Positions 9,401-18,036 of a DNA stretch of 64,000 nucleotides are shown here, one piece after another. Every line of letters starts with the position of its first letter. The first letter of the stretch is position 1. The stretch is from Bradyrhizobium sp. CCBAU 51627 (GTDB taxonomy: Bacteria; Pseudomonadota; Alphaproteobacteria; Rhizobiales; Xanthobacteraceae), in the NCBI RefSeq assembly GCF_028128765.1, contig NZ_LBJG01000091.1:171193-235192 (forward strand). Reading direction: 5' to 3'. The notes beneath the pieces were generated by a model. The model worked only from the letters and a program-made list of their open reading frames with translations, had not been told where the DNA came from and ran no database searches. The translations under genes were made by a program, and so were the position numbers.

Positions 9401-12400
9401 CTCGTGATCTGCCAGAAGCAAGCCGCTCTCGAGGTGGTCCGCAAGCGCTTGGATAAGGAACGCCTGACGGATCGCTTCGTCATGATTACCGATGCCCATC
9501 GCGACCGTGAGCCGATCGTCGGCGCAATCCGTTCGCAAGTCCAGGCTTTGCACAACTTGTCTCCCGGAGGGTCTGCGGCCTGGAAGCGAGAGCGCGATCG
9601 CCTCGCCGCTCGCATCGAGACGCTCGAGACGGAGCTGGACCGTCGCCAGGTTGCACTTCATTCCGTGGATGATCGAACCGGATTGTCCTATCGAACACTG
9701 CTCGGCGAACTGCTCGAGATCGAAGAAGCAAGCCGGAAACCGATTGAGGCTCCTGAACTCCGCCCTTTGCTGGCAGATCTACATCCCGCGGACGTGGCGA
9801 GGATCGAGGAGAATTGCGGCCCGCTTGCGAAATTCTGGCTGCCGTCGAAATTTGAAGACAATCCGCTGTCCGCCCTCAAGCCGTTCAATCCCGATCGAGG
9901 AACCGCGGCCGCACTGGCCTTGCACCTGCAGGCATTTTTGCAAGCCGACACACGGCGGGACCAGACCGACGCTGAGACGGCGAATTGTCTGAAAATATCG
10001 GATGCGGCGGAATTTCGGTCCTGGCTCGCCGAAGCGGATGAGCTCCGCTCGATCAGCGATTCGGTCTGCGCAAATCTTGCTCGATTGCGGCCGCTGTTTC
10101 GGAACGTCGAGGATGGGACATCGGAAGCTGCGCGCATTCTCAAGAGCCTATCAGCGATTAAAGAAATCCTCTCAGCGCTCGACGGCCCGTCCTACAAGCC
10201 GAACTTTTGCTCCAAGCTCATCGCCTGCAATGAGGAAGAGCTCTGCTCTGCCGAGGAACTCGCGGGCCAAGTTCGCTTGCCGGCAAGCGCCCTACAATGG
10301 CTCAACCCGCTCCATTGGCTGCGCACGCGCCGTGTACGCCAGCTCCTTGCGTCATTGCAGCTCCCGCAAGATAACGACGCCATCAGCTCGTTGTATTATG
10401 CGGTCGAGCTCGAATTGGCCATACGCCAGCCACGGCACGAACTGGAGCAATATTTCACGGTCCTGTTCGGTCGTGCCCCCAATCTGGATTTGTCGCCCGG
10501 TAAGCTCGCCGATTTCGCCGAGCGCGTCGGCGCGTTCCTCAATGGTCTGGGAGGCCTTAATTCCCTCATCGATCGGTGCCCCGACCGGCTCGAGCTCGAG
10601 AGAGCGCTCTCGGCCGGAACGACCGAGGAGCTCGGCACGTTCTTTCAGCGGGCTGAACTCGCGCTCAGAAGGCATGACACGCGAGAGGAGAGCCGTGCCG
10701 CATTGGACCGGCTCAGGACCTATTTCGACGAACTGTGGCTCGGATCGAGACGCTCGGCGCTCGAGAATGGCCGCTCCAATGCGAGCGCCATTGACCAGAT
10801 CGTGCAGGCTCTGCCGTTGCTGAGCAGCTATCAGGAGTATCGACTTCGCTCTTCGCGACTGGGCGACAAGGAGCGTGCAATCTTCGCAGCACTCAGGTCC
10901 AGGGAGTCCGAGCTTTCGGGACTGGCTTCCGAAGACCTCGACGCCTGCATTCGCGCCACTATAGGCCGCGAGGCCCGTTTGGCGTGGAAGGCCGATATGG
11001 AGGGTGCGAATCCTGACGTCTTGTTCGACGCTGACGAGCTAGATGCGAAGGTAAAATCGCTCGCGGAAGCCGACGCGCAGATCCGGCAGTACAACCGGGA
11101 TCTTCTCGTCCAAGGTATCGATGCAGCAAAAGTGCGTCCGACCAGCGATTGGGACGCGATCACCAGGCTGCGTGGCCCAAGAGCGCTAAGATTGCGTGAA
11201 TTCATCGATCGCGCCGCTCCGCTCGGTCTTTTCGCGCTCCGGCCGGTCTGGCTCATGACGCCAGATGTCGCAAGCCGCGTGCTGCAACCTCGCGCGGGAC
11301 TGTTCGATACCGTCATCTTTGACGAGGCTTCGCAGATGCCGGTTGAGTATGCGCTGCCCTCGCTGTTTCGCAGCAGGCTCGTCGTCGTCAGCGGCGACGA
11401 GAAGCAGATGCCGCCGACATCCTTCTTCGCCAGCAAGGTCGAGAACGACGAAGCGGCAATATTCGACGGTGAAGAACCAGAAGAAGGAGCCAGCGAGGAG
11501 GAACGCGAAGCCTTCGCGGAGACGTGGAATCGGAGAGAGATCAAGGATTGTCCCGATCTCCTCCAACTCGCTCGCTCCGTGCTTCGGACCCGTACTCTGC
11601 AGGTGCACTATCGTTCGAAATATCGAGAGCTGATATCATTCTCGAACGCATCGTTCTACGCCAACGGCCTTAGCGTCCCCGTTCGCCATCCCGTAGAGAC
11701 AATCCGCAGGCTCAAGCCGATCGAAGTCGTGCGCTCGGACGGCACTTACAAGGCCCAGACGAACCAGAAGGAAGCCAGCGATATCGTACAACACCTATCG
11801 GAGCTTTGGGAGGATTCATCGCCACCGTCGGTTGGTGTCGTCACATTCAACCGCAAGCAGGCCGACGCCATAGAAGATGCTTTGGAAGATCGCGCCGAAA
11901 ACGATGCAGCGTTCCGAGAGGCGTTGATGCGCGAGCGCGAACGTATCGAGCATGGCGAGGACATGGGCTTTTTCGTCAAGAATGTGGAGAACGTGCAAGG
12001 CGATGAACGTGACATCATCGTTTTCTCCACGACATTCGGCCGCAACGAACACGGCGCTTTCCGCAAGAGCTTCGGCGCGCTAGGCCACGCCGGCGGCGAG
12101 CGCCGCCTGAATGTCGCAGTAACACGTGCGAGAGAAAAGGTGGTCATCGTCACATCCATGCCGATATCGGAGATATCGGACCTGTTGACGAGGCGGAGCG
12201 GTCCCAGGGTGCCGCGCGACTATCTGCAAGCCTACCTCGAATATGCCAGGACGGTATCTGATGGTCTTGCAGAGTCCGGAAAGACGCTCCTGGACCGGAT
12301 GGTAACCGAACCACGTCCGCACCACGAAGCTGGACATCATGAGGACGACGGCTTCACCAGGTCCGTCGAAGCCTTTCTGGAAGCAAATGGCTATAAGCCC

Positions 12401-12676
12401 AGTCGGGCTCGCGATGGCGGCGCATTCAGCCTTGATTTTGCCGTGACCGATCCCCGGACCGGCCTCTACGCGATAGGCGTCGAATGCGATGCGCCGCGAC
12501 ACCAATTGCTTCAAAGAGCGCGTGCTCGCGAGATCTGGCGCCCCAATGTGTTGGGAAGAGCCGTTCCTTATGTCCATAGAGTTTCGTCGTATGCTTGGAC
12601 TCATGCTGGAGACGCCGAACGCCTCCGGCTCAAGAACGCTGTCGAGCACGCGCTCCGTGGGGGAGGATTGCAATGA
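6404..12676 (+). CDS. Zinc-ribbon / pseudokinase / superfamily I (COG1112-type) helicase / VSR-like nuclease fusion
   Basis: About 2,090 residues. Order: a zinc ribbon (CPNCN...C..TCGW), a second Cys cluster (CRNGHQ..LICSLCGE), a kinase-like domain at ~110-345, a long middle region, a split SF1 helicase, and a C-terminal nuclease-like domain. The kinase keeps HRDLRPS (~223) and MAPEAI, but the VAIK lysine is not evident, the HRD-loop Asn is replaced and DFG reads GGFG (~244), so it is probably a pseudokinase. Helicase motifs: GPPGTGKSQT (~974), FDEASQMP (~1639), HYRSKYREL, and RRLNVAVTRAREKVVI. The tail LDFAV...GVECDA (~2010-2028) with HRVSSYAW fits the VSR/DUF559-like fold common at the end of COG1112 helicases. 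ATG 6404 is chosen over TTG 6398. The last base triplet overlaps the next ATG. Confidence 0.85.
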   Translation: MIRLCPNCNTERPVSEIFCEGTLNGQTCGWDLSVVDITPAGSARPRPNPAVIPLPSAPTCRNGHQGAPGDLICSLCGEPIIEGDEAPSPTEPIPTPQPAPASGQETVVDGWHLLDRIASSSTVRERFVATRASDAQRGILTLYAIGSEPDQAIYDLLLKLPRDHVPEFFATGRWQDRAYEVAEEFKDGTLADFAVDRADPASLATLVGELAKAVHALTEAGLRHRDLRPSVVFVRSKEPLDLVVGGFGSARLSEFDLDIVSPLETTRYMAPEAIAGGVAPASDWWSMGMILLEKITQGACFAGINEQAFLIHILTNGVHLPESLDERTNTLLRGLLARDRRQRWQWKEVQAWLRGESVSAPAPDTAADTEGGSSISLGGKQYRSANMFALAAAEAANWDQAKALVLRGAVASWTAEAGFEAAVAAGLRQILRTDDLQEDLKLSISLKTLNPSMPLIVRGNIVTPGWLLDHPSDGYSLITGPAPDLLRKIDSDDWLWRLKVRSDTVRKRLDQLEIAVDEDALRVHLLSTSMARLAALWEERRRLFPDTDHAGVAALTERRISAEEDLVILLSATSNQFRSVAEVIEEAEKEASTAGLGHFSAGEATTLLGRPRREIYQAIDERIQNFARCGIKDVDEWADQFRLDRRMPLGRALALLCVPAETWRALPKQGYVSTILDFFAKRISGGVLRGPLTRMLIGKSARIDLTELDTPRVPATDILDQLLGRTNRIVNVDPAAFADDDGLERRLRSLHSHALLYRRDTGIDGLFMGFPFLIMRDHRPNAKPRIAPVLLWPVRVNPEVGNRGHITLSYGRERNPDTEIEHVLVNPALEGMVGIAEARRWQEAANELLTHASLSVQAVMDAFSRLAKPVGSELTALPGKDLEVGAQERQLVPAAVLFHLAFMGQAVMKDLETLRGLPPTATALEAALRLNEQQAAPSASPPVKEADRYFTADSDPSQEAAVLDARQAPGLVIEGPPGTGKSQTIVNMVADAIGTGKSLLVICQKQAALEVVRKRLDKERLTDRFVMITDAHRDREPIVGAIRSQVQALHNLSPGGSAAWKRERDRLAARIETLETELDRRQVALHSVDDRTGLSYRTLLGELLEIEEASRKPIEAPELRPLLADLHPADVARIEENCGPLAKFWLPSKFEDNPLSALKPFNPDRGTAAALALHLQAFLQADTRRDQTDAETANCLKISDAAEFRSWLAEADELRSISDSVCANLARLRPLFRNVEDGTSEAARILKSLSAIKEILSALDGPSYKPNFCSKLIACNEEELCSAEELAGQVRLPASALQWLNPLHWLRTRRVRQLLASLQLPQDNDAISSLYYAVELELAIRQPRHELEQYFTVLFGRAPNLDLSPGKLADFAERVGAFLNGLGGLNSLIDRCPDRLELERALSAGTTEELGTFFQRAELALRRHDTREESRAALDRLRTYFDELWLGSRRSALENGRSNASAIDQIVQALPLLSSYQEYRLRSSRLGDKERAIFAALRSRESELSGLASEDLDACIRATIGREARLAWKADMEGANPDVLFDADELDAKVKSLAEADAQIRQYNRDLLVQGIDAAKVRPTSDWDAITRLRGPRALRLREFIDRAAPLGLFALRPVWLMTPDVASRVLQPRAGLFDTVIFDEASQMPVEYALPSLFRSRLVVVSGDEKQMPPTSFFASKVENDEAAIFDGEEPEEGASEEEREAFAETWNRREIKDCPDLLQLARSVLRTRTLQVHYRSKYRELISFSNASFYANGLSVPVRHPVETIRRLKPIEVVRSDGTYKAQTNQKEASDIVQHLSELWEDSSPPSVGVVTFNRKQADAIEDALEDRAENDAAFREALMRERERIEHGEDMGFFVKNVENVQGDERDIIVFSTTFGRNEHGAFRKSFGALGHAGGERRLNVAVTRAREKVVIVTSMPISEISDLLTRRSGPRVPRDYLQAYLEYARTVSDGLAESGKTLLDRMVTEPRPHHEAGHHEDDGFTRSVEAFLEANGYKPSRARDGGAFSLDFAVTDPRTGLYAIGVECDAPRHQLLQRARAREIWRPNVLGRAVPYVHRVSSYAWTHAGDAERLRLKNAVEHALRGGGLQ

Positions 12677-14037
12677 GCGGACCCAAAGCATTCAGGATCG
12701 TTACCCGAGCAGAGATCATCGCCATCTGTCGTCGCAACCTGGCGCGGCTTGACTGCGCGATCGAAAGCTGGACGTCCGCCGGCAGGCGCAACGGAACGAT
12801 CGAGCAGAAGGAGATCGAGAATGTCACAGCCCGGCGGGACGCGCTTCATCGCCTGCTCGAGGCAGATCGTTTCACCGAACTCCAGAAACAGGTTGCCGCC
12901 GAGATCGCCTTCCTTCAGGCGGACTCCGAACGCCGGGTCGAAAGGGTTGCCGAAATGGAGGTCCGTTCGAAGCGTGGTTTGAGGCGCTCCAAAGCCGCGG
13001 CCGAGGCACTGCTGCAGAGGCTACAAGCCTTGAAAGTCGAAATTCCCACCGACATTCGAAGCGAGCTCAGTGACTCGAACGGATCTTCCGAGCGCCTGGA
13101 AGCGGCGATGGCAAAGGCGCTGCTGCTGCTTCCTTCTCAGGCGGCACAAAAAGCAACAGACCGCCAACGCGAGCTTGCTACTCGCCTGGGCGCCGGCGAA
13201 CGCCGCGCCACGCTGCAGGAATGGATTGCCAGGCAAGCTCAGGAGATGGAGGATCCTGCCTTGGGACGCGTCGATACTCTTCTCGGCGAGTTGCGTGGGC
13301 TTGGCATCGATCCCTCCCCATTCTCGGACCGTGTCGCGCTCTTGGAAGCAGAGCCGTCGGCTCGAAGATCACTTATCGCAGATAGCCTTCTGTTGGACTT
13401 GGCCGCGGCCGTGAAGGATGGCCGCGCCAGCGCGCGACTAGCCGACGAGCTTCGGGCGCGACGCGCCGAGCTTTCCGGGATGAAGTCAGCGGAGGCTACC
13501 TCGTTGGTGAGCGAAATCGAGGACGCCCTCGCCTCCCCATTGCCCAGCAACCGGCAAGAACTCGTCAAACGCGCCGACGTTCTCATCGAGGAAGAATTCA
13601 AGGCGATGGCCGCGGCGGAGCGCAGGCGCGCGGTGCTCGAGGGTCTTGCCAGCCTGGGATACGAAGTATCGGAGGGAATGGCGACCGCCTGGGTCCAGAA
13701 CGGCCGGATTGTCCTTCGTAAGGCGGCCAATCCTGGTTACGGAGTAGAGCTCTTGGGCGGATCGAGATCGGATCTCCTCCAGGTGCGTGCCGTAGGTATC
13801 GGCAGCTCGGCCGAAGCTCGCGATGCAAATCGTGACCACGACATGGAAACGATCTGGTGCGGCGAGTTCGATCGGCTGAAGGCGTTGGTCGCTAAAGCAG
13901 GCGGAAACGTTACTATGGAATTCGCAAGGCCAGTCGGTCAATTCCCTTTGAAGATCGTCTCAGATCCGGGTGCAAGCCAAGAAGCGGAAGTTGCTGAAAG
14001 ATCATATCGATCGGTGCCAGCGAACCGGCCCACTTAG
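12673..14037 (+). CDS. Coiled-coil protein, last gene of the helicase operon
   Basis: About 454 residues from the ATG at 12673, which overlaps the helicase stop (ATGA). An upstream in-frame start at 12595 lies inside the helicase gene and was rejected. The protein is rich in Ala, Glu, Arg and Leu with heptad-like runs (for example RLEAAMAKALLLL, AAAERRRAVLEGLASLGYEV), so most of it should be helical coiled coil. The last ~120 residues are more globular (AWVQNGRIVLRKAANPGYGVELLGG). No enzymatic motif was seen. Position suggests a structural or adaptor subunit of the helicase/ATPase complex; that is inference from context only. Confidence 0.8.
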   Translation: MSGPKAFRIVTRAEIIAICRRNLARLDCAIESWTSAGRRNGTIEQKEIENVTARRDALHRLLEADRFTELQKQVAAEIAFLQADSERRVERVAEMEVRSKRGLRRSKAAAEALLQRLQALKVEIPTDIRSELSDSNGSSERLEAAMAKALLLLPSQAAQKATDRQRELATRLGAGERRATLQEWIARQAQEMEDPALGRVDTLLGELRGLGIDPSPFSDRVALLEAEPSARRSLIADSLLLDLAAAVKDGRASARLADELRARRAELSGMKSAEATSLVSEIEDALASPLPSNRQELVKRADVLIEEEFKAMAAAERRRAVLEGLASLGYEVSEGMATAWVQNGRIVLRKAANPGYGVELLGGSRSDLLQVRAVGIGSSAEARDANRDHDMETIWCGEFDRLKALVAKAGGNVTMEFARPVGQFPLKIVSDPGASQEAEVAERSYRSVPANRPT

Positions 14038-14531
14038 CAATTGCGAGAAGCCAGCTGCAATCTAACAGAGATGATCTCGCAAATCTCCGCGAAGATCACA
14101 CTGACCTGAGTCTTCCCTGTGCGCGGTCGAGAGCTGCTGCGGCAACTCCTTTATAGCCGTCCCTTATGATCAGACTATCGATTGCCCCGCGCACAAATTC
14201 CAGTTCAGCGGAATGATTGACGCTTTCTGCAGCGATAATGCGCGGCTGATGGATTCAACTTGTTGCCGGGAACTGTTCCCGATGGGCTCAAGGACTTCAT
14301 CGAGCTCGTCCTTGCCGCACTGCGCCGAAGGGGCAAATTCAGGCCCCAATACTGCGGTCAAACATTAACTGAGAACTTCGGTCTCAACCGGCCAATCAGT
14401 CGGTTTGCGCAAATAGAGGCGAGAACGAGCGTCTCTTTGCGACCAGCTCTCGCCTGTGATTAGGCTCTCTTTGCGCCGCGCGCAAATTCGGATCTAGCTT
14501 TGTCGATCTCCGCCACGCCAAGCGCAACGAA
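14038..14531. other. Intergenic region, no gene supported
   Basis: About 490 nt between the convergent coiled-coil gene and the coiled-coil membrane gene. Short ORFs on both strands show no recognisable motif. The terminators of both flanking convergent genes should lie here, but no clear GC-rich hairpin followed by a T run was identified. Confidence 0.4.
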
Positions 14532-15112
14532 CTACTTCAACCACACACCGATGATTGTACCGAGAGAGCCGAAAGCCCATTTTTCTTGATCGGCATTATA
14601 TCTCTTCGAGAGAATGATGATCAGGCTAACAATAAGAACGATGATGCTTATGACAGGCTTCATCAATTGCTGCGCAAACTCGTACCATGGCCTAATCTCG
14701 TCTAGGACAGACTTTGCATTCTGATTTTGCTTCGAGAGATCTTTCAAGCGGGCGAGCGTCTCATCTAGTTCTGCTCGTACCTTTGCATCCTCCACTTTCA
14801 CAACCTGTTGGATGTTCTGAGTGGTCGTTTTGACAACAGGGATACAAACGGGCGGAAGCTTGATACCGCCGAGATTAATGTCGGGTGACCTGCATTCCGT
14901 TGTCACGGTCTGAGTCGGAACCGCCACAGTTTTCGTTTGCTCAGCGGTTAGGTTCTTCTGCAGCTCCTGTAATCGTGTTTCGTAACCTGCCCGTACCTGA
15001 GCGATTTTTTCGCTGTCCGCCTGAAGCTGATTCAAAGCTCGAACATAGAAATAAGATATCCCCCGATAGTCAGGACTACCAAAAGGGTTCCCCAAAAGAG
15101 TGTTTTTGCCAT
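14532..15112 (-). pseudogene. Coiled-coil membrane protein, probably interrupted by a one-base loss
   Basis: ATG 15112 has a strong GGAGGAG 6-7 nt upstream and opens MAKTLFWGTLLVVLTIGGYL, a signal-anchor-like helix, but meets TGA at 15032 after 26 codons. In the adjacent frame the sequence continues at once as NQLQADSEKIAQVRAGYE, a coiled coil, then a Thr/Val-rich middle, and ends with a transmembrane helix PVISIIVLIVSLIIILSKRY near the C-terminus. The switch occurs at CTTTGAAT; restoring one T would join the frames (…FELLNQLQ…). It is therefore either a pseudogene, a sequencing error in a T run, or a frameshifted gene. Without the shift the long frame has no credible start of its own. Function unknown; two-ended membrane attachment is inferred. 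Confidence 0.6.
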
Positions 15113-15485
15113 GGGTGTGCTCCTCCAACAAAGTCAACCCAGCAAGAAACCAGCGCAACAAAAAAGGCGCTACGGAAATGACGATGTCATGCCGTTGCGT
15201 TGGTGACCCCAAGAAATCATTTCGGCGTTTGGCCTATTGGATCGGCTCACTGCATTGCGCTATTTAGTCGGTATCAGAGCATAGTGACATCGAGTACGCT
15301 CCGAGGAAGCGTTGATTTCAGGACCGAACGACCAGCATCCGTCCGGAATAAAATGGCAAGATCGCTTCGCTGAAGCCACTGATCAACGGCTTGCCAAACC
15401 GGGCCTTCAGTGCGCGAATATTTCCGGACATGAGCTCGCTCGGCTTTTGAGCTTGACAGCGCCTCCGGCGATCACACGGTGCGCC
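15113..15485. other. Intergenic region, no gene supported
   Basis: About 370 nt between the coiled-coil membrane gene and the small basic-protein gene. Open frames on either strand lack recognisable motifs. It may contain a promoter for the membrane gene, but no clear -35/-10 pair was seen. Confidence 0.3.
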
Positions 15486-15743
15486 TCAACCGTTGCGGAT
15501 TTCTGCTGGCACCTCATTGGCACTTACCTCGTGGCAGTTGCCGTAGGTGCAGTCTGATCGAAGGGAGCATTCCAGCCATGACCCATCAGCTTGCCTAAGC
15601 CACTTGAGCGGCGGCTTATTACAACGCGCAACTCTGTCAGCCAGAGCATTCGTTGCCGGATCAGCCGACAGAGAGTCAGGCACGACTTCCGCGCCGGTTT
15701 TTCTAGCTTTCTTGACGGCGCGCTTTTTCGTTTTCTTGGCCAT
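15486..15743 (-). CDS. Small basic hypothetical protein
   Basis: 85 residues from ATG 15743, with GGAGG 6 nt upstream. The N-terminus is Lys/Arg-rich (MAKKTKKRAVKKARKTG), and the C-terminal half has four Cys (ARCN, LECS, SDCTYGNC). No family was recognised. It starts 38 nt after the lipoprotein gene on the same strand and is probably co-transcribed with it. A similarly placed ORF beginning MAKARKPKSRP follows the broken lipoprotein copy at 37084, so a lipoprotein plus basic-protein pair may have been duplicated; the sequences of the two small ORFs are only weakly alike. Confidence 0.55.
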   Translation of the reverse strand: MAKKTKKRAVKKARKTGAEVVPDSLSADPATNALADRVARCNKPPLKWLRQADGSWLECSLRSDCTYGNCHEVSANEVPAEIRNG

Positions 15744-15780
15744 TATAATCCTCCGATCAAAGATCTACATCTATAGATGT

Positions 15781-16602
15781 CTATTGGCCCAGGGCGCTCT
15801 TGAAGCCAGTCGTAATGCCGCTGGTCAACTGCGAAGCAATATGCGTACTTTCGCCGATTGGGATTAGGAAATTTCCGCTCTGCGTTTTATCCAGCGGCGC
15901 GAAGGTCACCACCAGGTCATGCTTGCGATTGCGCAAAGCCGACAACAAGTTGCCACTTTGGTTGAACGTCGCTCGCACGAGCTTCCATGCAGGAGTAATG
16001 GTTCCGCTAGTATCGATTTCGAAAGTTACTTGATGGGAAAGAACATTTTGCTTAGCGACGCTCGTGATTTGCCCTGTCGCGACACCATTGACCATCGCGT
16101 CAAGCCATTCTGCCAATTTCAAGTCGCTCTGAATTAGTAATGAGTCGGTTGGCGCCGTGGTGTCACGCTCACATCTTCCGTTTGGCCCGAGATAGAGCTC
16201 GCTCACCTTGTAATAGAAGTTTACTTTATCTACACGGGTCGCATCTGCTGATCCATTAAATGCGCCGCTTAAACTGAAGATGGACGAAGGTGGCGAGGGA
16301 GGGAACCAAACAGCCGTCGGATTAGCCGTCGACTTCTCTTCAAGCTGAATAGTGAGGGCGACCTGAGCGCCCCACTTGCGCAAGAAAAGAGCATCAGATG
16401 AACCGGCTCTTGCGTTGAGAACCCGGGTAACGGCATCCTCAAGCTCGCAATGAACACTTCGAACGATTGCCTGCACCAAAGCATTATTGGAGGCGTATGA
16501 CCCACCGTTAGGAAAATCGCGGATCTCTGGGACGCGTAACCCGCATCCGGCAAGCACACAACCAGCGATAAGTGCGATCAAATTGACTCCCGGCCTCAAC
16601 AT
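15781..16602 (-). CDS. Putative lipoprotein of unknown function
   Basis: 273 residues. The N-terminus is a short lipoprotein signal (LIALIAGCVLAGCGL) with lipobox LAGC, which predicts signal peptidase II cleavage and lipid attachment to Cys. The mature part has no known catalytic motif; it includes FSLSGAFNGSADATRVDKV and LLIQSDLKLAEWLDAMV and ends in a helix-like IASQLTSGITTGFKSALGQ. It heads a short minus-strand group with the basic protein downstream. A truncated, twice-frameshifted paralogue sits at 36480-37066 on the other strand, which shows the family is duplicated in this island. Periplasmic location is inferred. Confidence 0.65.
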   Translation of the reverse strand: MLRPGVNLIALIAGCVLAGCGLRVPEIRDFPNGGSYASNNALVQAIVRSVHCELEDAVTRVLNARAGSSDALFLRKWGAQVALTIQLEEKSTANPTAVWFPPSPPSSIFSLSGAFNGSADATRVDKVNFYYKVSELYLGPNGRCERDTTAPTDSLLIQSDLKLAEWLDAMVNGVATGQITSVAKQNVLSHQVTFEIDTSGTITPAWKLVRATFNQSGNLLSALRNRKHDLVVTFAPLDKTQSGNFLIPIGESTHIASQLTSGITTGFKSALGQ

Positions 16603-17037
16603 GCCAAATCCCCGGGCTTAAAATTTGCAGTGTGCAGGTTTCTAGAGGGGCCGAGGGAGCCACTCCGGTCAACCTGACAAAACTGGTTGTTATCGAATGC
16701 CTTTCGGCCTAAGCGCGCAACTAGCAAAAGTTGAGTTATGGGATTTTATGAACCGACTGTTGCGCCTCCGCCACGGCATTGCACGTTGCGGACAAAGCGG
16801 CATGCTGAAACAATCGGCGTAGTTTGGATCGGATAACCTCTCGCGGATTCGCGCGCACGCCTTGGCACCAGAAATGCCATCACGGATGCTGGCTGCAGCC
16901 GTTTTCTCGCGCCGCCGCCGGCACATCGTAATCCAAGCCCAATCGCGTATTTTCCCCGCGATTGATCAGGCGCAGTCATTTCGAAGGGTGTCATTCGAAC
17001 GGTACAGAACCCACCGCCAGCGATGTCGCAGAACGAC
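16603..17037. other. Intergenic region, no gene supported
   Basis: About 435 nt. Candidate ORFs (for example on the minus strand at 16690-16994) are Arg/Cys-rich shadows without motifs. The promoter of the lipoprotein gene should lie close to 16610-16680, but none was identified with confidence. Confidence 0.35.
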
Positions 17038-17220
17038 TCATTTACGACGGAGGGTGCGAACCTTCTTCAAGGTCGGACCACCATATTCCTTCGTCAATCC
17101 GCCGCGAGAGTTATTGATACCCTCTTTGATCAATACCTGCAGCGCATCGTTGCGAGACAACTTTAGCCGCGCCCGACGTTTCGCGACCTTCTTCAGAGCT
17201 GTCAGAAGTTCCAAATTCAC
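17038..17220 (-). CDS. Small basic hypothetical protein
   Basis: About 60 residues. GTG 17220 has GAGAGAGG roughly 8-10 nt upstream; a TTG two codons earlier (17226) is the alternative start. The sequence (LELLTALKKVAKRRARLKLS...) is highly basic and helix-forming at both ends, with an RNDALQVLIKEGI stretch that could be a short ribbon-helix-helix-like segment, but no family was assigned. It stands alone between two intergenic stretches. Confidence 0.4.
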   Translation of the reverse strand: MNLELLTALKKVAKRRARLKLSRNDALQVLIKEGINNSRGGLTKEYGGPTLKKVRTLRRK

Positions 17221-17498
17221 GGTCAAATCCTCTCTCTCTCCGGCCTAAGGTCAACTGAACATATAGGGAACGTTTGGAATTGCCAAGTGGGCAATCCATC
17301 GCAGTGATCGCAACAGATACCCTCTCCGCCACTTTAGATTCTAGCCTCATCACCTCCATTGAAACGGTTTGTAATTCGCAATCATTCCCGATCTTTCAGC
17401 GACTTCTCGTTTCGTCAACAGCATGCAGACGGTCGTGATTCTCATTGCTCATACGCCTATCGTAAGCCGACAATTGATCGATTGAAGCGAGATTACAG

Positions 17499-17939
17499 AT
17501 GGATACTGATGACTATAAGCGCGGGCTCCAGAGGTGGCACGACAAGACTGCCACGAATCTGGAGGAGCTTTCGGCCTGGACCGAAGCGGAGGGCCTCCCG
17601 TGGCTTTGGAACGAGTTCGCGGGGATCATCGGGCAGGATCGCGCCAAGCCCTTGCAAGCCCATCATGCTGTTCGCCAAGGCTTACGAACCACACCGGCCG
17701 ATTTCGAGAAGATGCCTTACGAGAAGACATTCTATCACGCGCATGTCTCTATGCTTAATGCTGAAGCGCGCAAATACATCAAGGCCGCGGCTACCTTTCA
17801 ACGTATGCCAAGCCCTTATACCGACACGCGGCTGGAGACCCTGCATGAAGGGCTTCACACCATTTTGGACCATGGGATTATTTTGTTCGAACAGGCGTCT
17901 CACTGCCTGTTGGAATTGCCGGGGACGTATGGCGGTTAG
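17499..17939 (+). CDS. Hypothetical protein
   Basis: 146 residues from ATG 17499. No family was recognised. Composition looks like a soluble, mostly helical protein with several His/Tyr residues (KTFYHAHVSMLNAEA, LHEGLHTILDHGIIL). The paired LHEGLHTILDHG repeats His but does not form a recognised metal-binding HExxH. It is followed by a ~100 nt gap and a second unknown ORF on the same strand, so the two may be one unit. Confidence 0.5.
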   Translation: MDTDDYKRGLQRWHDKTATNLEELSAWTEAEGLPWLWNEFAGIIGQDRAKPLQAHHAVRQGLRTTPADFEKMPYEKTFYHAHVSMLNAEARKYIKAAATFQRMPSPYTDTRLETLHEGLHTILDHGIILFEQASHCLLELPGTYGG

Positions 17940-18036
17940 CGGCGCACTCAGGAACATCCATTCGAGATATACCGAGGAGCCGAGCAAGCCGTTTATGGGC
18001 GTTTCTCGGGAATGACTTTCAGAGACCGAGCGCCCG

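Noticed and set aside
8825..9661. Minus-strand ORF of 278 codons inside the helicase gene
   Set aside because: Antisense shadow of a gene with clear helicase motifs on the plus strand.
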